Source: Muribaculaceae bacterium (GTDB lineage: Bacteria; Bacteroidota; Bacteroidia; Bacteroidales; Muribaculaceae). From it: a stretch of 9,176 bases of DNA. Location of the stretch: NCBI GenBank assembly GCA_902836725.1, contig CADFRV010000095.1:1-9176 (forward strand). Reading direction: 5' to 3'. A program made the translations under genes and the position numbers. Below, piece after piece: positions 1 through 6,899 of the stretch. The notes below the pieces were generated by a model that saw only the letters and a program-made list of their open reading frames with translations, did not search any database and had not been told where the DNA came from. Every line of letters starts with the position of its first letter. The first letter of the stretch is position 1.

Positions 1-605
1 ATGAGTGCCATGACAAACAGCACCCCGCTGATTATGCGGTTGAAAATCCACAGGGAGCGCACATTGAAATGCGCCCTTACCTTATTTACGAAATATGTTA
101 TGAGCCACCACCACAGCAGCGCGCCACCGAAAATGCAGGCATAACCGAGTATATAATGGTAATAGCGGAATTCAGGCAACAGGAAATTGAAACGCGCGAA
201 GAGACCTATTATAAAGAAGAGGATCAACGGATTGGCAAACGTGAAGAGGAAACCGGTGCCGAGATCTTTCCAGAAAGTGTTCTGCACGTCGTCGGGCTTT
301 TTCAATGCGGCGGTAGGATTGGTGCGGAACAGGTAGAAGGCAAATCCTATAAGCACGAGGCTACCTGCGATCTGCAGCAAAAGTTCCTTAGACTCAATGA
401 AATCCGTGATAAAGGATATGCCCAGTCCGGTAAGCAGACTGTAGGTAAGATCCGACAATGCAGCTCCTATGCCCGTAAACAGAGCGGGGAAACGCCCCTT
501 GTTGAGAGTGCGCTGTATAACCAACATGCCGACAGGACCCATAGGCGCCGAAATGAATATGCCTATGAGCAATCCCGAGCTTATGATATGCCAGATATAC
601 TCCAT
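1..605 (-). CDS. LysE/RhtB family transporter, 3' end cut by window edge
   Basis: This reading frame runs from an ATG at 605-603 and is still open at base 1: 201 codons plus two bases. Family members are usually a little over 200 residues, so only the extreme C-terminus is missing. The protein is very hydrophobic, with about six membrane segments (roughly residues 5-27, 40-62, 75-93, 115-138, 150-171, 184-201). The first helix ends in APMGPVG (residues 20-26), followed by GIGAALSD (45-52), the conserved N-terminal pattern of the LysE/RhtB exporter family (PF01810). Known members export amino acids or similar small metabolites across the inner membrane; the substrate here cannot be read from sequence. 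A second in-frame ATG lies two codons upstream (611-609), but the promoter element ends at 613, so 605 is preferred. The gene is divergent from recR. The family is fairly certain; the substrate is unknown. Confidence 0.88.
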   Translation of the reverse strand, partial: MEYIWHIISSGLLIGIFISAPMGPVGMLVIQRTLNKGRFPALFTGIGAALSDLTYSLLTGLGISFITDFIESKELLLQIAGSLVLIGFAFYLFRTNPTAALKKPDDVQNTFWKDLGTGFLFTFANPLILFFIIGLFARFNFLLPEFRYYHYILGYACIFGGALLWWWLITYFVNKVRAHFNVRSLWIFNRIISGVLFVMAL

Positions 606-612
606 AATCATA

Positions 613-644
613 CAAAATTACAGAAACTCCATTAACATTCCAAA
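613..644 (-). promoter_or_regulatory. Bacteroidota-type promoter for the LysE-family gene
   Basis: On the minus strand TTTG (644-641; a second TTTG abuts it at 648-645) is followed after 20 bases by TAATTTTG (620-613). This matches the Bacteroides -33 TTTG / -7 TAnnTTTG promoter at the expected spacing. Transcription would begin about 4-10 bases past 613, essentially at the start codon, which implies a very short or absent 5' untranslated region. Confidence 0.55.
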
Positions 645-740
645 CAAAGAAAGGATGTTTTATGACACAGAAAGGGGGATCAGATAGCTTGTGGAACATA
701 TTTCAATGTGTTAAGCAACTGTTCCCAATCAATTTTTACT

Positions 741-748
741 TACCTTTG
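741..748 (+). promoter_or_regulatory. Probable -7 promoter element of recR
   Basis: TACCTTTG matches the Bacteroidota -7 consensus TAnnTTTG and lies 24 bases before the recR ATG at 773. No good TTTG -33 box is visible about 20 bases upstream, so the call rests on one element. The predicted transcription start (about 752-758) gives a short leader and excludes the in-frame ATG at 662 as the start. Confidence 0.5.
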
Positions 749-772
749 CACTGTATTTACGCAAACCGAATA

Positions 773-1396
773 ATGAACACAGAATTTGAGTCGGCACTGC
801 TTGAAACTGCCGTAACCGAGATCTCTCGCCTTCCGGGTATCGGACGCAAGACAGCCCTGAGACTGGCTCTCCATCTGCTCCGTGAGGATATGACTACCTC
901 AGTGTCACTTGGCGAGGCCATCATCAACCTAAGGAAAGGCATAAAGTATTGCAGTGTCTGCCACAATATATCAGAAACAGAAGTGTGCCCCATCTGCGCT
1001 GACAACCGGCGCGACAGTTCCACTATATGCGTGGTGGAAAGCGTAAAGGATGTGCTGGTTTTTGAAAACACACGCTCATACCACGGGGTCTACCATGTGC
1101 TTGGAGGGATCATATCCCCTATCGACGGCATCGGCCCCGACAAACTACAGATCAACTCACTGGTGGAACGTGTGGCGGCAGGCAACATAAAAGAGGTTAT
1201 TCTCGCCCTGAGCGCCACAATGGAGGGCGACACTACCGATTACTATATTTACCGCCGGCTGCAGCCATACGACATCAAGATAACACAGCTTGCACGCGGT
1301 GTCTCAGTAGGAAATGAAATAGAATATACCGACGAGATTACCCTCGGTCGGTCGTTGCAGAACCGCACCCTGTTCTCAGATTCCATAATGGGATAA
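773..1396 (+). CDS. recR: Recombination mediator protein RecR
   Basis: RecR works with RecF and RecO to load RecA onto single-stranded DNA at gaps during recombinational repair. The 207-residue product has the full family layout. A helix-hairpin-helix sits near residues 20-33 (LPGIGRKTALRLAL). A four-cysteine zinc motif uses C60, C63, C72 and C75 (CSVC...CPIC). A Toprim domain covers about 83-180, opening with ICVVES (E89), with the acidic MEGD stretch at 150-153. The C-terminal tail includes VSVGNEIEYTDEITL, typical of RecR. The frame is open back to an ATG at 662, which would add 37 residues. ATG 773 is chosen because the TACCTTTG promoter element lies between the two, the shorter form has the usual RecR length, and the extra residues resemble no RecR N-terminus. 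The next gene starts 23 bp later on the same strand. Confidence 0.96.
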   Translation: MNTEFESALLETAVTEISRLPGIGRKTALRLALHLLREDMTTSVSLGEAIINLRKGIKYCSVCHNISETEVCPICADNRRDSSTICVVESVKDVLVFENTRSYHGVYHVLGGIISPIDGIGPDKLQINSLVERVAAGNIKEVILALSATMEGDTTDYYIYRRLQPYDIKITQLARGVSVGNEIEYTDEITLGRSLQNRTLFSDSIMG

Positions 1397-1419
1397 CATC
1401 CCGTCAATCCCCCCTCGCC

Positions 1420-1917
1420 ATGGTAAGATTACGAGCACTTGAACCGTCGGACGTAGACCGGCTTTACATATGGGAAAACACACCGGAAATGTGGCGTTAC
1501 GGCTTTTCGCCCGCTCCCCTCTCACGCCACCAGTTATGGGAATATGTCACACAATACGACGCCAATCCGCTCGCACAGCGGCAACTGCGGCTTATGATAG
1601 ACGCGGGGGAAGAGACTGTGGGCACTCTCGACCTGTATGACCTTGACGCAAGAAACGGCCATACATTCATCGGCATAATGATAGCACCGCAATACCGCAG
1701 ACACGGTTATGCCTCGAAAGCCATTGCCATAGCAGCCGGTTACTGCCGCGACAACCTCGGTCTGCGACAGATAGCGGCGACCGTCGCCGCCGACAACCAG
1801 CCATCATCCGCACTTTTTGATAAATGCGGATTCCGCCATACGGCCACGCTTCCGCAATGGGTAGCGCGATCAAAGAACAACTATATCGACGCCCGCATCT
1901 TCACGCTTCCACTCTAA
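1420..1917 (+). CDS. GNAT family N-acetyltransferase (RimJ/RimL/SpeG-like)
   Basis: This is a 165-residue single-domain acetyltransferase expected to move an acetyl group from acetyl-CoA to an amine. The N-terminus VRLRALEPSDVDRLYIWEN resembles the opening beta-strand and helix of RimJ/RimL- and SpeG-type enzymes. Motif A, the acetyl-CoA pyrophosphate loop, is clear at about 84-102 (IGIMIAPQYRRHGYASKAI, with R93, G96 and A98 in the R-x-x-G-x-A pattern). Motif B follows with N126, S129 and the CGF at 136-138. The aromatic residue of motif B, often a general-acid tyrosine, is phenylalanine here (F133). The substrate could be a protein N-terminus, a polyamine or a small metabolite; sequence alone does not decide. 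It starts 23 bp after recR with no promoter between them, so it is probably co-transcribed with recR. It converges on the sensor kinase gene. Confidence 0.88.
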   Translation: MVRLRALEPSDVDRLYIWENTPEMWRYGFSPAPLSRHQLWEYVTQYDANPLAQRQLRLMIDAGEETVGTLDLYDLDARNGHTFIGIMIAPQYRRHGYASKAIAIAAGYCRDNLGLRQIAATVAADNQPSSALFDKCGFRHTATLPQWVARSKNNYIDARIFTLPL

Positions 1918-1924
1918 AAGAGTG
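1910..1924. other. Short perfect hairpin at the end of the GNAT gene
   Basis: CACTCT (1910-1915), three A bases and AGAGTG (1919-1924) form a 6-bp perfect stem around the GNAT stop codon, in the 58-bp gap between two convergent genes. No run of T follows on either strand, so it is not a standard intrinsic terminator. It may help protect or end either transcript. Confidence 0.35.
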
Positions 1925-1975
1925 TCTCGACGGATTTATTGAACACCCTGCAAACCTCTTCAGGCGACAGCCGTA

Positions 1976-4060
1976 TCACTTCAACGGCAGCACCAGTTTA
2001 AAGCGTGCTCCCCTCCCCTTGTAGTCGGTATCAAGCACAAGCGTGCCACCGAGGAGCTGTGCAAGCTGACGCGCTACAGTAAGGCCGATACCCGCTCCCT
2101 GCGATCTGTGGTCAAGTTTTACGAAACGTTCGAAAATACGCTCACTGTTTTCAGGCGATATGCCCGGACCATCATCCGTCACATATATGGCCACACTATT
2201 ATCCATGCGGTTGATGTCGTATGAGACCGAAATGGAACCTTCGTGTGTGAATTTAGCGGCATTTACAAGCAATTGCACCAGAATCTGCACCAGACGGCGG
2301 GAATCGGTCTTTATGCCTATCTCCTCTCCGGAGTTGTCAACGTGAAGAACGACACCACTGTCAAGACGGTGACGCACGCTGTCTGCCGCCAGTTCAAGCA
2401 GATTTTCGAGATTCTCTTTAGTACGGTTCACAATCAGCGAATTGGACTCTATCTCGGAAAGACTGAGCACATCATTGAGCATCGTCGTAAGCAACTCGGA
2501 GTTCAGTTCCACCAGTTCCGAGAAATGTTTCAGATATGGCTTATATCCGGCTTCCGAACAGTCGATTATCAGATTGGTGTACTCATTTATGGTATGCAGC
2601 GGCACGGTGACCTCGCTGCTGATGTTCTTGATAAAGTCGCTCTTCATGCGGCTTGCGTTACGCGCCTCGTCGCGCGCCTTCACAAGCTGATCCTGCGACT
2701 CGCGGAGGCTCTCGCTCTCTTTGCGCAAAGCCTCGTTGGACTCCTTAAGGCTTTTCCCAAGCCTGCGCGCATGACGCCAGAGAATAGCCACGACTACCAA
2801 CAGAAGCGACAGCACACCGACTGCTACAAGCGCCCAGATCAACGAATTGCGCGCCATAAGCCGGGCCTGCTCGGCATGTGCCTCTTTTATGCCATTAATG
2901 TCATACACCATCTGCAGTTCCTTGTATTTTTCCCGCGAGCGCTGGTTTATGACCTCCTGCAATATCTTGTTATATTCCCGCGATGCCGACAGAAGTGTCT
3001 CTTTGTCACCCGCCTGTTCGGCACATTCTATGGTATATTTCAGCAAGATCTCTTTTTTTGGAGCATTGTATGGCATGTCGCGATATTTCCCGAGCAATTC
3101 AAGTGCCTTGGGATAATCATGCTTATACATGGCATAATAAATCTGGGGGCAGCCGGAAATGGCATTGGTGGAGCGTGCAAGCTCGTCCTCTTCCACCAGT
3201 CTCATAGCTTCCGCATAATATTTTTCCACCTCCTCGGGCATCAGAAGCGGATAGTTGCTCAATAACCGTGTATATATAATGTACCGGTTACCGTCATAAT
3301 CGCGGTAACGGCGGTTCCTTCCGACAAGTCCATCCTCAAGAGCATCTATGATGGCAAGCAGTTTACGGTCGTTCTCTATCGACTTCTCATATTCCCTGTT
3401 GGCCGCATAGGCCATGGAAGCCTGCACGTAATAGCAGTTGCGCAGACTGTACGCCTCCGGCCTGAGCTGTTCTATAAGGGCGCCGAGCCTGTCAAGATAT
3501 TTGGAAAGCAATTCGCCCTGCGAACCGTCTGCGATATAGAGACACAAGGCATGCAACAATACTATACGCTCGTAAAGGTCCTGGCTTGACGTATTGTTGA
3601 GCTTACGTAAAATCCGGTAAAACTCCCGCTCTTTTTCCTCTTCGACCGCATGACGCACTTTGGCATTGTTGCGGAACATCCTGAGAAGGGTCACAGTCTC
3701 GTCGCGGTCATCGGAAGGCTCAAAATTCATGGCGCGTCTTATGTCCAGCTCAAGAAGAGAATCGTTGCGCTGATGGATATTGCCGAGATTCCTCAGAGCG
3801 TCAAGGCCATAATCAGAGTTGCCGGATGCAAGGGCGATATCATATACCATCGTTCCGATGGAATCGCGGTACTGACGGGGGCACAGGTCAAACATGTTGG
3901 ACAGGATCAGTATACTGTCCGAAGCCTCGGCAGCACGCGACAGACCTGCCTGCAGTGTTGCTATCGCTTCTTTTTTATCAAAATCGGGCGGGAGAGCCCG
4001 CACAGGCAGACTCCAACATAACAGCAGTAGGAATATATTGATTGACAAAAACTTTCTCAT
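1976..4060 (-). CDS. Membrane sensor histidine kinase with TPR-like sensor and degenerate H-box
   Basis: The 694-residue protein has a signal peptide (about 1-23, ending VRA), then a long helical, probably periplasmic region (about 28-400) of the TPR-like type common in Bacteroidota sensor kinases. A membrane helix follows (about 406-428), then a charged coiled coil (430-470), a dimerisation domain (about 471-540) and a HATPase domain (about 575-693). ATP-binding motifs are kept: N-box with N600 in VNAAKFT, G1 box DDGPGI (629-634), F-box RIFERF (641-646) and G2 box GAGIGL (655-660). The H-box is abnormal. Where kinases read N-x-S-H-E-x-R-T-P-L, this reads NISSEVTVPL (479-488), with serine 482 in place of the phosphorylated histidine and the Arg also lost. 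The only histidine nearby is H489. There is no receiver domain in the protein and no response regulator in the window. The kinase family is certain; conventional autophosphorylation is doubtful. ATG 4060 is supported by the signal peptide directly after it. Confidence 0.9.
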   Translation of the reverse strand: MRKFLSINIFLLLLCWSLPVRALPPDFDKKEAIATLQAGLSRAAEASDSILILSNMFDLCPRQYRDSIGTMVYDIALASGNSDYGLDALRNLGNIHQRNDSLLELDIRRAMNFEPSDDRDETVTLLRMFRNNAKVRHAVEEEKEREFYRILRKLNNTSSQDLYERIVLLHALCLYIADGSQGELLSKYLDRLGALIEQLRPEAYSLRNCYYVQASMAYAANREYEKSIENDRKLLAIIDALEDGLVGRNRRYRDYDGNRYIIYTRLLSNYPLLMPEEVEKYYAEAMRLVEEDELARSTNAISGCPQIYYAMYKHDYPKALELLGKYRDMPYNAPKKEILLKYTIECAEQAGDKETLLSASREYNKILQEVINQRSREKYKELQMVYDINGIKEAHAEQARLMARNSLIWALVAVGVLSLLLVVVAILWRHARRLGKSLKESNEALRKESESLRESQDQLVKARDEARNASRMKSDFIKNISSEVTVPLHTINEYTNLIIDCSEAGYKPYLKHFSELVELNSELLTTMLNDVLSLSEIESNSLIVNRTKENLENLLELAADSVRHRLDSGVVLHVDNSGEEIGIKTDSRRLVQILVQLLVNAAKFTHEGSISVSYDINRMDNSVAIYVTDDGPGISPENSERIFERFVKLDHRSQGAGIGLTVARQLAQLLGGTLVLDTDYKGRGARFKLVLPLK

Positions 4061-4122
4061 CGCAATAATAATCTATACAGATTATGACACACACGATACA
4101 AAACACCTGCGAACCGAAGCAT
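4057..4122 (-). CDS. Possible 21-codon upstream ORF in the kinase leader
   Basis: An ATG at 4122-4120 opens a 21-codon frame that ends in TGA at 4059-4057, overlapping the kinase start codon as ATGA. The peptide is hydrophobic and basic, begins MLRFAGVLYRVC and ends LYRLLLR. The ATGA overlap is an arrangement that can couple translation of two genes. A frame this short can arise by chance, no ribosome binding site is visible, and nothing similar is known to me, so this is only a candidate. Confidence 0.18.
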   Translation of the reverse strand: MLRFAGVLYRVCHNLYRLLLR

Positions 4123-4194
4123 ATGGCAACCAATCCGAAGGTACAAAAGGACGAAACGGGATCAAATACTTTCTGCGTGCTTGTCTATGCAACA

Positions 4195-4215
4195 GTTACA
4201 TGTATGCCATGTAAC
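4195..4215. repeat. 8-bp perfect inverted repeat, spacer 5
   Basis: GTTACATG (4195-4202) and CATGTAAC (4208-4215) are exact reverse complements around a 5-base spacer. The element could be an operator for a dimeric regulator or a hairpin in the kinase mRNA leader. No T-run follows on either strand, so it is not an intrinsic terminator. Confidence 0.6.
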
Positions 4216-4217
4216 AG

Positions 4218-4240
4218 CCGTGCATTACCCGGTAATACGG
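4218..4240. repeat. Bulged inverted repeat centred on ATTACC-C-GGTAAT
   Basis: ATTACC (4224-4229) and GGTAAT (4231-4236) are exact reverse complements around one base. The arms extend outward as CCGT (4218-4221) and ACGG (4237-4240) if the two bases 4222-4223 bulge out. It begins two bases after the neighbouring inverted repeat, so RNA from either strand could form two hairpins in a row. With a one-base centre the inner arms suit protein binding better than a tight RNA loop. Confidence 0.5.
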
Positions 4241-4250
4241 GAAACATTAC

Positions 4251-4260
4251 GGATATATCC
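4251..4260. repeat. 10-bp palindrome near the kinase transcription start
   Basis: GGATATATCC is a perfect 10-bp palindrome 14 bases downstream (minus strand) of the kinase -7 element, just inside the expected transcript start. This is a plausible place for a repressor to bind. The low complexity of the core weakens the case. Confidence 0.3.
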
Positions 4261-4273
4261 TATACATCCGTCA

Positions 4274-4307
4274 CAAAGGTACAAAACTATTTTTAAATTA
4301 TCACAAA
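4274..4307 (-). promoter_or_regulatory. Probable promoter of the sensor kinase gene
   Basis: On the minus strand TACCTTTG (4281-4274) matches the Bacteroidota -7 consensus, with TTTG (4307-4304) 22 bases upstream as a -33 box, one or two bases longer than usual. A second -7 match, TAGTTTTG (4289-4282), directly abuts the first. Transcription from here would start around 4264-4270 and leave a leader of about 200 bases before the ATG at 4060. Confidence 0.5.
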
Positions 4308-4388
4308 CTTAATACAAAACTTTCTCATCCTTTTTATGATTTGTAACGCTTTTGAAAACAGGAAACCTCCAGTTCCGGAATCTGCTTG

Positions 4389-4420
4389 TTAGACAGATAG
4401 CCATTTTTTTAGTACCTTTG
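4389..4420 (+). promoter_or_regulatory. Probable promoter of the lon operon
   Basis: TACCTTTG (4413-4420) is a full match to the Bacteroidota -7 element. Twenty bases upstream is TTAG (4389-4392), three of four bases of the -33 TTTG box. The predicted transcription start near 4424-4430 leaves a leader of about 70 bases before lon. Confidence 0.55.
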
Positions 4421-4458
4421 CAGTTGAAAAACTGCGATCATCAGGCGCTTAGACGCGC
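4420..4458 (+). promoter_or_regulatory. Two hairpins at the start of the lon transcript
   Basis: GCAGTT (4420-4425) and AACTGC (4430-4435) form a perfect 6-bp stem with a GAAA loop, overlapping the last base of the -7 element. A second, weaker stem pairs GCGC (4445-4448) with GCGC (4455-4458). The first could be an operator covering the transcription start or, if transcription begins far enough upstream, a stabilising 5' stem in the mRNA. The function is not known. Confidence 0.35.
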
Positions 4459-4497
4459 ATAACATATATAACAAACTGAATTTCTGTATATTCGAGC

Positions 4498-6888
4498 ATG
4501 AACGACAACTGCCAGATAGTTTCATTCGGTAGATTTGACATAAACAGCGACGGTAAAAGTTCTGATCCTACATGGACCGACCTTCCGGTCATTGCCACAC
4601 GCAATCTGGTTCTTTTCCCACAGGTGACAATACCCATAGCATTGGTAAGGGAAAACGCACTGCGTGTAGCCCGTTATGCATCGGAACACAACATACCTGT
4701 AGGCATCTGCTGCCAGCTTGACGCCTCCCAGAACAATATCTCGAAAGCATCGCAGGTATGCAAATACGGGGTGCTTGCCGAAGTGATACAGGTACTTGAC
4801 CTTCCCGACGGGGGGCATACCGCACTGGTGCGCGGCCGCGGCAGATTCAAAATCAAAAAGGAAGCACCGGGCATCACCATACCGGGATCGGAACTCAATG
4901 TGGAAGCCTCGCCCGTAGCAGACCGCAAACCCTCCGAGGGTGACAAGGAGTTCGAGGTGCTCATAAAGAGCATCCGCGACAGCATGAAAGCGTTGTCCAA
5001 AGGACTTGACAGCGGGCCTGCGGTGTTCATGAACGTGGAAAACATCTCCGATCCGTCGGAACTGATCAACACAGTCGCCACCAACATACCTTTCGAGCCT
5101 GCCGAGAAAATGAAGATGCTCTCCAAGCAGCGCATCAAAGACCGTGGCATAATGCTCTACCACTGCATGCTCGACATACTGTCGCGCATCGAGATAGCCA
5201 ACTCCATCAAGGAGAAGGCACAGATGGAGATGACGCAGCAGAACCGCAACGCCTTCCTCCAGCAGCAGATGAACGCCATACGCGAGGAACTTTACGGAGA
5301 CGAGAACGACGAGATCGACTCTCTGCGCAAGAAAACCGAGGAAGCCGGCCTCCCGGAAGGGGTGGCCAAAACCATCGACAAGGAGATTGACCGTCTGCAG
5401 CGTCTCAACCCCTCCATGCCTGATTATTCCACCCTGCTTTCATACATCGAGACTGTGCTTGACCTCCCCTGGAGCAAGGAAACAGAACTGAACACCGACT
5501 TCACCAAAGCCGAGGAGATACTGAACACCGACCATTACGGACTCGAAAAAGTAAAAGACCGCATACTCGAGCAACTCGCTGTGATGATAAACAACCCCGG
5601 CGGCAAATCGCCTATCCTCTGTCTCGTCGGAGCGCCAGGTGTGGGAAAGACATCGCTCGGCCAGTCGATAGCGAAAGCTCTCGGCAGAAACTACAGGCGC
5701 GTATCGCTCGGCGGCCTGCACGACGAAGCCGAGATACGCGGTCACCGCCGCACCTACATCGGAGCCATGCCTGGACGCATAATGGACTCTGTGCGCCGCG
5801 CCAAATCGCGTAATCCGGTGATCCTGCTCGACGAGGTTGACAAAATCGGAAACGACTTCAAGGGAGATCCCTCGGCCGCGCTGCTCGAAGTGCTCGACCC
5901 CGAACAGAACTGCCGCTTCCACGACAACTATATCGACGTGGATTTCGACCTCTCCAAAGTGCTCTTCATAGCCACGGCCAACACACTCTCCACCCTCTCG
6001 CAACCGCTGCTTGACCGCATGGAAGTGATAGAGATCTCAGGCTATCTTGTGGAAGAGAAAATAGAGATCGCCCGCCGCCATCTCCTGCCCAGAGTGATGG
6101 AGGAACTGAATCTGGAGAAGGATTACATACGCATATCCGACAGCGCCCTGCGCAAGATCGTGGAGGAATACACGTCGGAAAGCGGAGTGCGACAGCTTGA
6201 AAAAGCCCTTGCGAGCATCCTCCGCAAGACAGTGCTGCGACGTCTCCAGGGCAAAGATGTGCCTGAAGAGATACAGCCCGAACATCTGCATGACTATCTC
6301 GGCCTCCCGCGCCACCACAGCGACCGGTACGAGGGGAACGATTTTCCCGGCGTGGTAACCGGTCTGGCATGGACAGCCGTCGGCGGCGAAATACTTTTCA
6401 TAGAGTCGTCGCTCTCAAAAGGCAAAGGCGAGAAGCTCACACTTACCGGCAATCTCGGCGACGTGATGAAAGAATCGGCGGTGATAGCCCTGCAGTATGT
6501 AAAGGCGCATGCCGCCGAAATGGGGATTGACACCGAAATGTTCGACACCTATAACCTCCATATCCATGTGCCGGAAGGCGCCATACCCAAAGACGGCCCC
6601 TCGGCAGGTATCACCATGGCCACATCCATCGTATCGGCATTCACCGGCAAACGGGTGCGCGAGCGTCTGGCCATGACCGGAGAGATAACACTCCGCGGCA
6701 AGGTGCTTCCCGTCGGAGGCATAAAGGAGAAGATCCTCGCGGCAAAACGCGCCGGCATAACCCACATAGTGCTTTCACAGGAGAACCGCCGCGATGTGGA
6801 GGACATCAACGAGCGCTACCGCAAAGGACTGACATTCCACTATGTCGATACGGTTCTTGACGTAATACGCTATTCTTTCACCGATTAG
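4498..6888 (+). CDS. lon: ATP-dependent protease Lon (LonA type)
   Basis: Lon is a soluble cytoplasmic hexameric AAA+ serine protease that unfolds and degrades misfolded and regulatory proteins. The 796-residue product is slightly shorter than typical LonA but complete. The N-terminal substrate-binding domain covers about 28-215, beginning LPVIATRNLVLFP, and is followed by a helical linker. The ATPase module has Walker A GAPGVGKT (378-385), Walker B VILLDE (441-446), sensor-1 asparagine N495 in ATANT and an arginine finger candidate R507 in LLDRME. The proteolytic domain (about 605-793) carries catalytic Ser702 in PKDGPSAG and Lys745 in GGIKEK. Their 43-residue separation equals that of the E. 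coli Ser679/Lys722 pair. The absence of a membrane segment separates it from LonB. ATG 4498 is the first in-frame start found, about 70 bases after the promoter. It is probably the first gene of an operon with prfA and pyrF. No CIRCE element marks heat-shock control. Confidence 0.98.
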   Translation: MNDNCQIVSFGRFDINSDGKSSDPTWTDLPVIATRNLVLFPQVTIPIALVRENALRVARYASEHNIPVGICCQLDASQNNISKASQVCKYGVLAEVIQVLDLPDGGHTALVRGRGRFKIKKEAPGITIPGSELNVEASPVADRKPSEGDKEFEVLIKSIRDSMKALSKGLDSGPAVFMNVENISDPSELINTVATNIPFEPAEKMKMLSKQRIKDRGIMLYHCMLDILSRIEIANSIKEKAQMEMTQQNRNAFLQQQMNAIREELYGDENDEIDSLRKKTEEAGLPEGVAKTIDKEIDRLQRLNPSMPDYSTLLSYIETVLDLPWSKETELNTDFTKAEEILNTDHYGLEKVKDRILEQLAVMINNPGGKSPILCLVGAPGVGKTSLGQSIAKALGRNYRRVSLGGLHDEAEIRGHRRTYIGAMPGRIMDSVRRAKSRNPVILLDEVDKIGNDFKGDPSAALLEVLDPEQNCRFHDNYIDVDFDLSKVLFIATANTLSTLSQPLLDRMEVIEISGYLVEEKIEIARRHLLPRVMEELNLEKDYIRISDSALRKIVEEYTSESGVRQLEKALASILRKTVLRRLQGKDVPEEIQPEHLHDYLGLPRHHSDRYEGNDFPGVVTGLAWTAVGGEILFIESSLSKGKGEKLTLTGNLGDVMKESAVIALQYVKAHAAEMGIDTEMFDTYNLHIHVPEGAIPKDGPSAGITMATSIVSAFTGKRVRERLAMTGEITLRGKVLPVGGIKEKILAAKRAGITHIVLSQENRRDVEDINERYRKGLTFHYVDTVLDVIRYSFTD

Positions 6889-6899
6889 TATTCATCGCA

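Larger units (their letters stand above)
4061..4497. promoter_or_regulatory. Divergent control region between the kinase gene and lon
   Basis: This 437-bp AT-rich gap separates two divergently transcribed genes. It holds a minus-strand promoter near 4274-4307, a plus-strand promoter near 4389-4420, three exact palindromes at 4195-4260 and two hairpins at the start of the lon transcript. No CIRCE-type heat-shock repeat, tRNA or recognised riboswitch was seen. The only coding candidate is the tiny frame at 4057-4122. Confidence 0.7.

Noticed and set aside
69..635. 188-codon plus-strand ORF near the window start
   Set aside because: It lies antisense to the clear LysE-family membrane protein; its composition is low-quality and matches no family I recognise.
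1918..1975. Intrinsic terminator between the convergent GNAT and kinase genes
   Set aside because: Only a 6-bp AT-rich-looped hairpin is present and no T-run follows on either strand.
2243..3265. 340-codon plus-strand ORF
   Set aside because: It is a long open frame opposite the sensor kinase gene, whose domains explain the region fully. Long antisense frames are expected from this codon usage.
4061..4497. CIRCE heat-shock operator or known riboswitch upstream of lon
   Set aside because: No TTAGCACTC-N9-GAGTGCTAA pattern or recognisable riboswitch core is visible. The dyads present differ.
4522..5163. 213-codon minus-strand ORF inside lon
   Set aside because: It is antisense to the conserved Lon N-terminal domain with no promoter or recognisable protein features.
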